Shown here: in pieces, positions 35,930-44,070 of the stretch
Numbering within the stretch: the first letter of the stretch is position 1
How the letters are laid out: each line of letters opens with the position of its first letter
Source of the DNA: Verrucomicrobiaceae bacterium
Lineage (GTDB): Bacteria; Verrucomicrobiota; Verrucomicrobiia; Verrucomicrobiales; Verrucomicrobiaceae
Reading direction: 5' to 3'
Length of the DNA stretch: 46,578 bases
Assembly (NCBI GenBank): GCA_029865835.1
Contig: JARXAL010000119.1
Span: 1 to 46,578, forward strand
Program-made: the position numbers and the translations under genes
The notes under the pieces: generated by a model
What the model was told of the DNA's origin: nothing
Database searches by the model: none
Seen by the model: only the letters and a program-made list of their open reading frames with translations

Positions 35930-36811
35930 ATGTCTGATCCACCTCTCCCTTACTCCCTCTGGCAGGGCCTCCAGTTTGAATGGCTTTGGGTCTATCATGG
36001 CGACGTGCCGCGCGTGGAGACCTGGTCGGGCGAGATCACTGTCCCGGCAGGATGGTTCTGGGTGGATTGCGGTTTAGTCCGGATTGAGGTCGAGGGTCGG
36101 CTCATTACGGTCCGACCCGGCCAGAGTTTCTTCTCCGCGCCTGGAACTCGTCGTCAATGGTTCGCCACGGGCACTCGACTGCTTTCTGTCGGCCTGCGTT
36201 GCCTGACATCAAAAGGTCTGCCGCTGTTCCGGGAGGGATTGAATCTCACGGCGGCTCGCTCCGCCTCTGAACCCCTTCGTAAAGCCACACACACCCTGCT
36301 CCGGGCGGTGCACGGTCGGCGGCGTCGCGTCACCTTCCAGGAAGCCAGCGCGCCTATCGCACGTTCACTGACTACTTGGTGTGATCACGAGGCCGCTTTC
36401 CGCGAATGGTTCCGCAGCTATCTTCTCGCATTGCAGCGCCTGGGAGTGCGGACGACCGCTTCAACCTCCTGCGGCGACCCGCGTCTAGACCGTCTCCTCA
36501 ATGCCCTCAGCGACTGGCCGTTAGATCAGCCTTTGCGACTCGCCGAAATCGCCCACCAGTCAGGCCTTGGAGAGCGGCGTGCACGAGACCTGCTCCGCGC
36601 CCGGCTCGGTCTCTCCCCTCAGGCTTGGCAGGATCGGCGACGACTGGATTTCGCGCAATCCGCCCTCAAGAAGGACTCTCCACCCATCAAAGAAATCGCC
36701 TTCGCTCTGGGTTTCCGTCACGCACCGCATTTCACGAGCTGGTTCAAGCGCGCCACAACCCTGACACCCTCGGCCTTCCGCGCTTCCCAACGCATTTTGG
36801 AGGCCGCCTGA
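35930..36811 (+). CDS. AraC-family transcriptional regulator
   Basis: A 293-residue regulator. Residues about 10-110 look like a cupin-type sensor domain (GEITVPAGWFWVDCGLVRIEVEG, TVRPGQSFFSAPGTRRQW). The C-terminal 100 residues hold two helix-turn-helix motifs (LRLAEIAHQSGLGERRARDLLR; IKEIAFALGFRHAPHFTSWFKRATTLTPSAFR), the AraC/XylS DNA-binding domain. The ATG at 35930 was chosen because the sensor domain starts there. It is divergent from the 812-residue secreted protein and probably regulates it. Its 3' end abuts the end of rnpB. Confidence 0.9.
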   Translation: MSDPPLPYSLWQGLQFEWLWVYHGDVPRVETWSGEITVPAGWFWVDCGLVRIEVEGRLITVRPGQSFFSAPGTRRQWFATGTRLLSVGLRCLTSKGLPLFREGLNLTAARSASEPLRKATHTLLRAVHGRRRRVTFQEASAPIARSLTTWCDHEAAFREWFRSYLLALQRLGVRTTASTSCGDPRLDRLLNALSDWPLDQPLRLAEIAHQSGLGERRARDLLRARLGLSPQAWQDRRRLDFAQSALKKDSPPIKEIAFALGFRHAPHFTSWFKRATTLTPSAFRASQRILEAA

Positions 36812-36819
36812 AGAAAAAG

Positions 36820-37265
36820 TGGGTCGGCCTTCATAAGCCGGATTCTGTTCCTCGGGCTTCGCAGCCTCTGGTATGGTCATTTGTCTGTCAGACCGGATCA
36901 CCCGGCCCTCTTCCTTGCCTTCGAGAAGGTTCAGAATGCGACTATTACCCGGAGTCATCCATTCCGCCGAAGCGGAACTTGCGGCCGAGCCGGCCTTTCC
37001 CCTGTTCTGTCTTGCACCACGTGGGGTTTGTCCTGCCTCCTTCCTTGCGGTTGGAGCGGTGAGCTCTTACCTCGCCTTTTCACCCTGGCCAGACAAAGCC
37101 TAAGCCCTGCCTGGTGGTATGTTTTCTGTGACACTTTCCGTTGCCCCGGCTTACGCCAAAGACCCCCGCGTTTTCACGCGGCACGTTGCTCTGCGGTGTC
37201 CGGACTTTCCTCTCGTCCGCAGCCGACCGAAGCCTGCCCGACGAGCGACCACTCCGGCCGACCCA
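36820..37265 (-). ncRNA. rnpB: RNase P RNA
   Basis: On the minus strand the sequence has the universal RNase P RNA blocks: GAGGAAAGTCCGGACACC (around 37195-37213), ACAGAAAACATACC (37116-37129), GGTAAGAGCTCACCG (37058-37072) and the 3' ACAGAATCCGGCTT (36835-36848). Helix P1 closes the ends: TGGGTCGGCC (37265-37256) pairs with GGCCGACCC near 36829-36821. The length of about 446 nt and the block order fit a bacterial type A RNA, the catalytic part of the tRNA 5'-end processing enzyme. A run of T follows P1 (36819 downward) and can act as the terminator. Ends are set from P1 and may be off by a few bases. Confidence 0.95.
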
Positions 37266-37270
37266 TGGTC

Positions 37271-37299
37271 ACCCTAGGACACGTTAGACAACCACGCAA
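37271..37299 (-). promoter_or_regulatory. Probable sigma-70-type promoter of rnpB
   Basis: On the minus strand TTGCGT (37299-37294) and TAGGGT (37276-37271) are separated by exactly 17 nt. The -10 lies about 6 nt before the 5' base of P1, so the predicted start coincides with the mature RNA end. Each hexamer matches its consensus at only three positions; the spacing and placement are the main support. Confidence 0.4.
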
Positions 37300-37343
37300 G
37301 ACGAAGACGCTTCTGCCATGCGAGCTCCGAGAGAACGTTCGCG

Positions 37344-38789
37344 CTACGCGATAATCCCCTTTACCGGATGGCCATGCACGTCTGTCAGGCGAAACTGGCG
37401 GCCTTGATAGCGATAGGTGAGTGCCTCGTGATTGATGCCGCAAAGCTGCATGATCGTGGCCTGCATGTCATGAATGTGCACCGGGTCTTTGGTGATGTTC
37501 CAGGCAAAGTCATCGGTCTCACCGACCACCGTACCTGCCTTCACACCACCACCGGCCAGCCACATGCTGTAGGCGCGGCCAAAGTGATCCCTGCCATTCG
37601 GCTTCGCAGGATCTCCCTGCCCAAAAGGTGTGCGACCAAACTCCCCGCCCCAAACCACCAGCGTGTCATTCAGCAGTCCCCGCTCCTTGAGGTCCATCAC
37701 CAGCGCCGCGCTTGGGGCATCCGTGTCCTGACACTGGGCCTCGAGCTGGGTGAAGAGATTGTTATGCTGATCCCAACCCGCATGCATGCATTGCACAAAG
37801 CGTGTCCCGCGTTCCAGCAGACGCCGGGCGATGAGACAGTTGTTGGCAAAGGTTCCTTTCACCAGTGCATCCGGACCATAGCGTGCAATCACGTGTTTGG
37901 GCTCATCCGAGAAGTCCAGCAGATCCGGAACACTCGCCTGCATCTTGTAGGACATCTCATATTGGGCGATGCGAGTGTCGATCTCTGGATCACCGTAATC
38001 ACTCAAATGCGCTTCATTCATGGCTCGGAGATCATCGAGCAAGGAGCGTCGCTGTTCGCGACTCATGCCTGGAGGATTCTGCAGATAAGGCACCGGATCA
38101 CCGACATTGCGGAAGCGCACGCCCTGATAACGGCTCGGCAGGAAGCCGCTGCCCCAGTAGTAATCATAAAAAAGTTGGCCGCAGGTCTTGCCTTTATCTG
38201 AAGAGGTCATCGCCACGAAAGCCGGCAACTCACTGGAGTCACAGCCAAGCCCGTAGCTCAACCAAGCCCCGAGACTCGGGCGCCCTGGCACCTGAGCTCC
38301 CGTCATGAAAAAGGTCACCCCAGGCGCGTGATTCACGGCTTCCGTGTTCATTGAGCGCACCAGACAGATGTCATCCGCAATGGACCCGATGTTCGGCAAC
38401 ATGGAACTCATCTCGATACCGCTTTTGCCATACCGTTTGTAGGGCTTGATCGGCGGCGTGATCGGCCATTTGGCATAACTGGCTGACATCGTTGAAAGCC
38501 GTGTTGCTCCTCGAACACTCGCCGGGATGTCCTGCATGGCCATCTTCTGCAGCATCGGCTTCGGGTCGTAGAGATCCACATGCGACGGACCGCCGCCCTG
38601 CCACAAACAGACCACTCGCTTCGCTTTGGGCGCAAAATGCGGCAAATCAGGAAGGCCGGGCACATTGGCAGTCGCCGTTCGCTCACCAAGCAAGGACGCC
38701 AGCGCAATGCCGCCAATGCCTTGCGCCGCATTGCCAAAAAGCTGACGCCGGGTGACGCGCTGTTGATTGAGAAGAAGTTCGTGCTGCAT
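37344..38789 (-). CDS. Tat-exported DUF1501 protein
   Basis: A 481-residue protein of the DUF1501 family (PF07394), related in fold to alkaline phosphatase/sulfatases. The N-terminus VTRRQLFGNAAQGIGGIALASLL is a twin-arginine-type signal. Family blocks present are CLWQGGGPSHVDLYDPKP, VRSMNTEAVNHAPG, LGAWLSYGLG, GTRFVQCMHAGWDQH, NDTLVVWGGEFGRTPFGQ and GRDHFGRAYSMWLAGGGV. Members are encoded next to DUF1549/DUF1553 proteins throughout Planctomycetes and Verrucomicrobiota; the role is unknown. It lies 19 nt downstream of such a gene, clearly one operon. Confidence 0.92.
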   Translation of the reverse strand: MQHELLLNQQRVTRRQLFGNAAQGIGGIALASLLGERTATANVPGLPDLPHFAPKAKRVVCLWQGGGPSHVDLYDPKPMLQKMAMQDIPASVRGATRLSTMSASYAKWPITPPIKPYKRYGKSGIEMSSMLPNIGSIADDICLVRSMNTEAVNHAPGVTFFMTGAQVPGRPSLGAWLSYGLGCDSSELPAFVAMTSSDKGKTCGQLFYDYYWGSGFLPSRYQGVRFRNVGDPVPYLQNPPGMSREQRRSLLDDLRAMNEAHLSDYGDPEIDTRIAQYEMSYKMQASVPDLLDFSDEPKHVIARYGPDALVKGTFANNCLIARRLLERGTRFVQCMHAGWDQHNNLFTQLEAQCQDTDAPSAALVMDLKERGLLNDTLVVWGGEFGRTPFGQGDPAKPNGRDHFGRAYSMWLAGGGVKAGTVVGETDDFAWNITKDPVHIHDMQATIMQLCGINHEALTYRYQGRQFRLTDVHGHPVKGIIA

Positions 38790-38808
38790 GTCGGTAAGGG
38801 ATCGGGTT

Positions 38809-41337
38809 CTATTCGCGAGTCAGGGCTTCGTCGAGATTGAGTAAAATCAGGCACACCGCCGTGAACGCAGCATGCTCGACAGGATCAAGCTTTTCATTCT
38901 TGGGCGCTGAGCCAATGGCAACCACTTCAGCCGCCGCCGCCGGGTCGGCCTGATAAATGGCCAATTGCTTGTCAAAGGCTTTGCCCAGCATGGCCCGATC
39001 TCGATCTGTCGGCGAACGCCCCAGAACACGGCGGTAGGCATAGCTCAACCGCTCATCCCTTTTTTTGGCCGCCTCCATGCTGCGTGCTGCGAGCACTCGC
39101 GCCGCCTCAGCCCACGTCGGATCATTCAGCGTGGTCAGGGCGTGAAGCGGTGTGTTGGTGATGTTCTGGCGCACCTTGCAAACCTGACGGTTCGCAGCGT
39201 CGAACATGTTTGCAGGCCCCACCGTTCGCCGCCAAAACGTGTAAAGACTTCGGCGATACAAGTCCTTGCCGCTTGAGGTCGGATAAGTGAAATCACGTTC
39301 TTTGGTGATGGCAAGCGATTCCCAAATTTGATCAGGCTGATAGGGATAAACGGGGGCTCCTCCAACCCGGTTATCCAGCAGACCACTTGCCCCCAGCGCC
39401 ACGTCACGCAGGATCATCGAAGGCATGCGGAATCGAGCACCACGGGCCAGCAATCGATTCTCAGGATCCATCTGCACCAACTCCCGACTCACTTTGCTGC
39501 TCTGGCGATAAGTCGCACTAGTGACGATGAGGCGATGCAGATGTTTCATGCTCCAACCGCGCTCGCGGAATTCGACAGCCAGCCAATCCAAAAGTGCCCC
39601 GTGCGCTGGCGCTTCACTCTGCACCCCCAAATCTTCGACCGTCTTCACAAGGCCCGTCCCAAACAAAGTCTGCCACATCCGGTTCACCTGCACGCGAGCA
39701 GTCAGCGGATGATCGGGTTGGAACAGCCACTGGGCAAAGCCCAGCCGATTCTGCGGTGATCCCTTGGTTGCAGGCGGCAAAAAAGCCGGGGTCGTTCCGG
39801 AGACCTTCTCCTTGGGTTTCAGGTATTCGCCGCGATCCAAAACGAAGGTATCGCGCGGCTTGTCATCACGCATGATCATTATCCTTGGGATGCGTTCATT
39901 CTTGAACGTGGTCAGCTGAGTCTTCAGATCCTCCACTTGTTTGGATGGCGCATCAGCCGCAGCGATCTTTGGCCACACATCGCTTTCGAACGCAGCACGA
40001 AGACTCTTTTGAAGCTCCCTCTTTTGCTCTTCGGTACGCTTTTCAGCAGGAATGCGCAGCAAAGTCGTAATATTCGGACGCAGCGGACGATCCAGCCGAC
40101 CAGCTTTCGTTTCAGGCGTCACCGCAGCCTCCCAGGCAGCAAAAGCCAGATCTTTTTTGATCTTCACCTGCCCCTCAGCTTCCACTTTGGCGCGTTTGGC
40201 TTCGATCTCAGCCATCTGACGTTTGTTCTCCTCAGTGAGCATCTCCAGAAAGGGTGCCGCGACACGCTTGGCACCGCCTCCACCCCCTGCGCGACCATCT
40301 TCGGAGACCTGATTGAAAATCGACATCAGGCTGTAGTAGTCGCGTTGGGTCATCGGATCATACTTGTGATCATGACATTGCGCACAAGCCATGGTCAATC
40401 CCAGCCACGTGGTTGAAGTGGTATCCACCCGATCAAACAGAATGTTGAAGCGCTGCTCCTCAGGGATGGCACCTCCTTCCCCATTGAGCAGGTGGTTCCG
40501 ATTGAAGGCCGTGGCAATCATCTGCTCCTGCGAGGCATTCGGCAGCAGGTCACCCGCTAGCTGCTCAATGGAGAATTGACTGTACGGCATGTCCGCGTTC
40601 AGCGCTTTCACAACCCAATCACGCCAGACCCATTGAAACGTGTCACCATCCTGCTGGAAGCCATTGCTATCCGCATACCGCGCCGCATCCAGCCAGGGTA
40701 AAGCCAAGCGCTCTCCGTAGTGTTCCGATTTCAACAGCCTCTCCACCAGTTTGTCGTAAGCGTCAGGTGCTTTGTCCGACTCGAACGCATCCACTTCAGC
40801 GGGTGACGGCGGCAGGCCGATCAAATCCAAAGACAGCCGACGAATCAGGGTGGTCTTGTCCGCTTCAGGAGAAGGTTGGAGTTTCTTAGCCTCCAGTTTC
40901 GCCAAAACAAACCTGTCAATCTCATTGCGCACCCACCCAGTCTGCTTCACTTCCGGTAGCGGCGCTTTCACAGGGGCCGTAAAGGTCCAATGCTTCTCAT
41001 AGTTGGCCCCCTCAGCGATCCATTGCTTTAGCAGGGCCTTCTGTTCCTCCGTGAGCTTTCGATTCGACTTCGCCGGCGGCATCAATTCATCAGCCTCATG
41101 CGAAAAGAGCCTCGCAACCAGCTCGCTTTCTTCAGGCTTCCCGGGCACAAACGCCCCGAACTCAACCGCTGCCTCCCGCACATCCAGCCGCAGATCCGCC
41201 TTTCTTTTGTTCGGGTCCTGCCCATGACAATAAAAACAATTCTCCGCCAGAATAGGCCGGACGTCCTGATTGTAGGACACTTCCGCCAGCACAGCAAAAG
41301 TGGGTATCAGGGTAAGAGATGAAAGAACGAACTTCAT
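38809..41337 (-). CDS. Planctomycete-type cytochrome c-like DUF1549/DUF1553 protein
   Basis: An 842-residue exported protein (signal peptide to about residue 18). An N-terminal haem-type motif C34-F-Y-C-H38 followed by MPPAKSNRKLTEEQ is the PSCyt1 domain. DUF1549 runs from about 125 to 330 and ends with a second CxxCH (CAQCHDHKYDPM). A charged coiled-coil-like linker (EENKRQMAEIEAKRAKVEAEGQ) separates it from DUF1553 (about 550-810). I chose ATG 41337; an in-frame GTG at 41343 is also possible. Upstream on its strand is the palindrome TTACG-N6-CGTAA, and TATTAT at 41348-41353 is a plausible -10. It forms an operon with the DUF1501 gene. Confidence 0.92.
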   Translation of the reverse strand: MKFVLSSLTLIPTFAVLAEVSYNQDVRPILAENCFYCHGQDPNKRKADLRLDVREAAVEFGAFVPGKPEESELVARLFSHEADELMPPAKSNRKLTEEQKALLKQWIAEGANYEKHWTFTAPVKAPLPEVKQTGWVRNEIDRFVLAKLEAKKLQPSPEADKTTLIRRLSLDLIGLPPSPAEVDAFESDKAPDAYDKLVERLLKSEHYGERLALPWLDAARYADSNGFQQDGDTFQWVWRDWVVKALNADMPYSQFSIEQLAGDLLPNASQEQMIATAFNRNHLLNGEGGAIPEEQRFNILFDRVDTTSTTWLGLTMACAQCHDHKYDPMTQRDYYSLMSIFNQVSEDGRAGGGGGAKRVAAPFLEMLTEENKRQMAEIEAKRAKVEAEGQVKIKKDLAFAAWEAAVTPETKAGRLDRPLRPNITTLLRIPAEKRTEEQKRELQKSLRAAFESDVWPKIAAADAPSKQVEDLKTQLTTFKNERIPRIMIMRDDKPRDTFVLDRGEYLKPKEKVSGTTPAFLPPATKGSPQNRLGFAQWLFQPDHPLTARVQVNRMWQTLFGTGLVKTVEDLGVQSEAPAHGALLDWLAVEFRERGWSMKHLHRLIVTSATYRQSSKVSRELVQMDPENRLLARGARFRMPSMILRDVALGASGLLDNRVGGAPVYPYQPDQIWESLAITKERDFTYPTSSGKDLYRRSLYTFWRRTVGPANMFDAANRQVCKVRQNITNTPLHALTTLNDPTWAEAARVLAARSMEAAKKRDERLSYAYRRVLGRSPTDRDRAMLGKAFDKQLAIYQADPAAAAEVVAIGSAPKNEKLDPVEHAAFTAVCLILLNLDEALTRE

Positions 41338-41376
41338 GGTCACATCAATAATACGCCACTTTTAACCCATTCTCTG

Positions 41377-41392
41377 TTACGAGGGTTCGTAA
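41377..41392. promoter_or_regulatory. TTACG-N6-CGTAA dyad upstream of DUF1549/DUF1553 operon
   Basis: TTACGAGGGTTCGTAA is a perfect 6-bp inverted repeat with a 4-nt centre. It lies between the response regulator stop and the DUF1549/DUF1553 start. The -10-like TATTAT (41353-41348) follows 23 nt after it on the minus strand, which would put the dyad over the -35 region, where an activator of RNA polymerase often binds. The same dyad frame recurs at 44047-44062. Confidence 0.6.
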
Positions 41393-41394
41393 AG

Positions 41395-42036
41395 TCATGC
41401 CTCGGCTATCAACCGCTCAGCCACTACTTTCGAGACGGCTGCCGTGGCGCAATTCACGTGGAGCTTGCGGTAAATGCTGCGGGTGACGTAATCGGCGGTG
41501 TGGGGATTCAGGCCGGTGACTTCCGCGATTTGTTTTCGTGGCATGCCCGCAACCATGCATTTCAAGACCGACTGCTCCCGCTCATCCAATCCGTAGTCTT
41601 TCCTTGCAGGGGCTAGCTTGGCGAACATCGACAGGACGCGTGTGGCAATGCGCGGGTTCATCGGCGAACCTCCGGCGATCGCTTGATCAATCGCAGTGAT
41701 GACCTGGGCCATGGGCTCAGACTTCAACAGGTAGCCGGAGGCTCCGGCGCAGATAGCACCGAAAATTTTGTCGTCATCTTCAAAAACGGTCAGGATGAGT
41801 ATGCTGGCCGTCGGTGCACGACTTTTAAGATGAGCGATGCCTTCGATGCCATTCATACCGGGCAGACCGACGTCCAAAAGGATGACCTCGGGTGCCGAGT
41901 CTTCATCAAGCGCCAGGATCGCATCTTCACAGTTCACAAAAGCCCGCACCCGATGCTCGTGCGGCTTCATGCTGAGCGCTCGCTCGGTGCCACGGCGAAA
42001 GGCGGCATTGTCTTCGATGATCCAAACGTGGGACAT
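41395..42036 (-). CDS. NarL/LuxR-type response regulator
   Basis: A 213-residue DNA-binding response regulator. The receiver domain has the acidic pair (IIEDN), phospho-acceptor Asp55 in VILLDVGLPG, the Thr switch in LILTVFED and Lys in YLLKSEP. The C-terminal LuxR-type HTH (LDEREQSVLKCMVAGMPRKQIAEVTGLNPHTADYVTRSIYRKLHV, split by the usual turn) binds DNA as a dimer. The ATG at 42036 was chosen over an upstream start at 42063. It follows its sensor kinase by 33 nt in one operon. The flanking TTACG-N6-CGTAA dyads are its likely targets. Confidence 0.93.
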   Translation of the reverse strand: MSHVWIIEDNAAFRRGTERALSMKPHEHRVRAFVNCEDAILALDEDSAPEVILLDVGLPGMNGIEGIAHLKSRAPTASILILTVFEDDDKIFGAICAGASGYLLKSEPMAQVITAIDQAIAGGSPMNPRIATRVLSMFAKLAPARKDYGLDEREQSVLKCMVAGMPRKQIAEVTGLNPHTADYVTRSIYRKLHVNCATAAVSKVVAERLIAEA

Positions 42037-42069
42037 GGTAAGCGGGGGTGCTAAGGAACTCAAACTGAC

Positions 42070-43992
42070 CTATCTGAGCGGGCACTGCAGAGTTAGCGTC
42101 GTACCTTGATGGGTTGAGTGAATTTGGAAAGTGCCACCTAGCTGTTTCGCCCGTTCCCGAAGACTGCTAAGACCAACCCCGGCAGGCACATTGGCGGGAT
42201 CAAACCCTTTTCCGTTGTCTTGAATGACGAGTTCAAAGGTGGCCCCAACAGCTTGCGCCGAAAGCTCGACTTGGGTCGCTTTTGCATGACGTAAAATGTT
42301 GGTGATGGACTCCTTGAAAAAGAGAAACACCTGCCTTCGCGATTCCTCCCGCCAAGCCGTGGGCAATTCCGATGCGGTGACTTTCCAACGCACCTCATGA
42401 TTCGGCAGCAAGCGCTTCGCTACCCTCTGCAATTGCTCCATGAGATCAATCCCAGACTCCTGGCGAGCCCCAACAAGCCAAAGCACTTCCCGCATCGCGT
42501 CCGTGGTCTCGTGAGCGATCCGGTTGATCTCCTTCCAGTCTTCCCGGTCATGCTCCGGCAACTCACTGATCACGGCGATCCCCGCGAGATTACTGCCAAT
42601 CTCATCGTGCATGTCACGAGCAAGCTGGTTGCGGAGTTGCTCCCGATCTCTCGCCTGGCGCCGACGAGAGCGAATCACCGCCCCAAAACCCAGGATGACG
42701 ATCCCCAAGGCGAAAACCGCAACCATCCAAACAAAGCGCTGCCTAGCCGCTCCACGCAAAACAATCGCCCGAGATTCCAGGCTCTGCAGATCTCGCATCA
42801 ATGTTTGCCGCAGCTCCCATTGCTCAAGCCACTGTGGCAACTCCAACAGGCGCCCATAACTTACGTGCCCGTCAGTGAGCAATGAAAGCGGGCGCATGAC
42901 CTCCCGAACCCGATCTCCTGAAGACGTCGCCGATTTCCCCCGCGCCACGTTCTGGTCACCCGAATAAACCTCTAACTCAGAGAGCGCAAAACTTTCAAAC
43001 GCGTCAGGAGACTCCAGCATCGTGATTCTGACAAAACGTCCCGACATAGCCTGCAGTGGCAAGGTGACCGGATTGTTTCCTGGGTTGGGAAATCCGGTTT
43101 CCGCGGATTGAAAGACCGTGACCGAGTCCTGCATGGACTGCCTCTTCGCGACTTCGACCCGAAATCTGACCGGGAAGCGGAATCCCGGCACATCCGCCCC
43201 CTGTCGCGCATGCAAAGGATGCAGGCGGATCTCATCGATCCCATATTCAGCACTGAGATCCACTTGCATCCAAGGCTCCGCCACATCGGGCTGCTTGATC
43301 GCAAACAGCGCATCAAATTCCGGAACAGACGAGCGATCGATGGGAGGGCCGAGGGGAGTGCGTCCATCGGTCATGTTCTGTGCGAGCCAACGCGGTGGCA
43401 GGTTGGTGCCTCTGAGATGATTTACCTTGGCACCGATAGCGATATTGCGGTTTCCCAGCAAGACCATCATCTCCGACAAAGCAAAGGTCCATCGACCCTC
43501 CACCTTCGCCATCGTGGGAATGGTCAGTCGCAGGTAGCGCGCCTTCATGCCAGGCGCGTGTACAACCACCGGAGCAGGTCCAAAAGGCACTGCATCCTCA
43601 TTCAGCTGGACTTTGAGTGGCGTGAAGGTGGCGAAGTTCTCGTCGTCCGAAGCATCCAGGCGGTAGCGGGGTGGAAAGGCGTAGGCGGATTGCGTGAGAG
43701 ACTGGAAATCGACCACCGCAGGGACGAGAGCGACCAAATCAAATGCGAGAGAATCCCCCAAATCCAACTGCACAAAGGGCGACTCCGGAGGCGAATCAAG
43801 CAGCATGGTATGTTGCAGCCCAAACTCCGGCACCGTCTGCCCGATCATCGGTTCCCCCAGTGCCTCCAGGGTCGCCCGTTTCACATTGATCGCCGCATCC
43901 GTCTGACGCAGTTCCGAACTCAACCACTCCCACTCCGCCTCAGCAGGCGCGCACAGGAAAAAGAGCAGTAACAATGGCAACAAACGGTTCAC
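42070..43992 (-). CDS. Sensor histidine kinase with discoidin-type sensor domains
   Basis: A protein of about 640 residues. I take GTG 43992 as start, because it opens a signal sequence (NRLLPLLLLFFLCAPAEA). An in-frame TTG at 44043 would be 17 residues longer, and no ATG is available. The exported part appears to hold two F5/8 type C (discoidin)-like domains; markers are VQLDLGDSLAFD, ARYLRLTIP, MQVDLSAEYGIDEIRLHP and GRFVRITMLE. A transmembrane helix (FVWMVAVFALGIVILGFGAV) leads to a HisKA_3 dimerisation domain with the phospho-His in RDMHDEIGSNLAGI. A HATPase follows (NILRHAKATQVEL, DNGKGF, GVGLSSLRERAKQLGG). It probably senses a glycan outside the cytoplasm and signals to the next gene. 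Confidence 0.92.
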   Translation of the reverse strand: MNRLLPLLLLFFLCAPAEAEWEWLSSELRQTDAAINVKRATLEALGEPMIGQTVPEFGLQHTMLLDSPPESPFVQLDLGDSLAFDLVALVPAVVDFQSLTQSAYAFPPRYRLDASDDENFATFTPLKVQLNEDAVPFGPAPVVVHAPGMKARYLRLTIPTMAKVEGRWTFALSEMMVLLGNRNIAIGAKVNHLRGTNLPPRWLAQNMTDGRTPLGPPIDRSSVPEFDALFAIKQPDVAEPWMQVDLSAEYGIDEIRLHPLHARQGADVPGFRFPVRFRVEVAKRQSMQDSVTVFQSAETGFPNPGNNPVTLPLQAMSGRFVRITMLESPDAFESFALSELEVYSGDQNVARGKSATSSGDRVREVMRPLSLLTDGHVSYGRLLELPQWLEQWELRQTLMRDLQSLESRAIVLRGAARQRFVWMVAVFALGIVILGFGAVIRSRRRQARDREQLRNQLARDMHDEIGSNLAGIAVISELPEHDREDWKEINRIAHETTDAMREVLWLVGARQESGIDLMEQLQRVAKRLLPNHEVRWKVTASELPTAWREESRRQVFLFFKESITNILRHAKATQVELSAQAVGATFELVIQDNGKGFDPANVPAGVGLSSLRERAKQLGGTFQIHSTHQGTTLTLQCPLR

Positions 43993-44046
43993 ACTTTGAT
44001 TTTGCGATATCTCACCTCGCTGGCAACTCAGTGCATGAATCAATTG

Positions 44047-44062
44047 TTACGAAATCGCGTAA
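44047..44062. promoter_or_regulatory. TTACG-N6-CGTAA dyad upstream of the two-component operon
   Basis: TTACGAAATCGCGTAA lies between the sulfatase stop and the sensor kinase start, 55 nt before the GTG. Read on the minus strand, this site and the one at 41377-41392 share the extended form TTACG-N5-TCGTAACA. I see no third copy in the window. It is a candidate autoregulatory site for the response regulator encoded downstream. Confidence 0.6.
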
Positions 44063-44070
44063 GGGATGCT

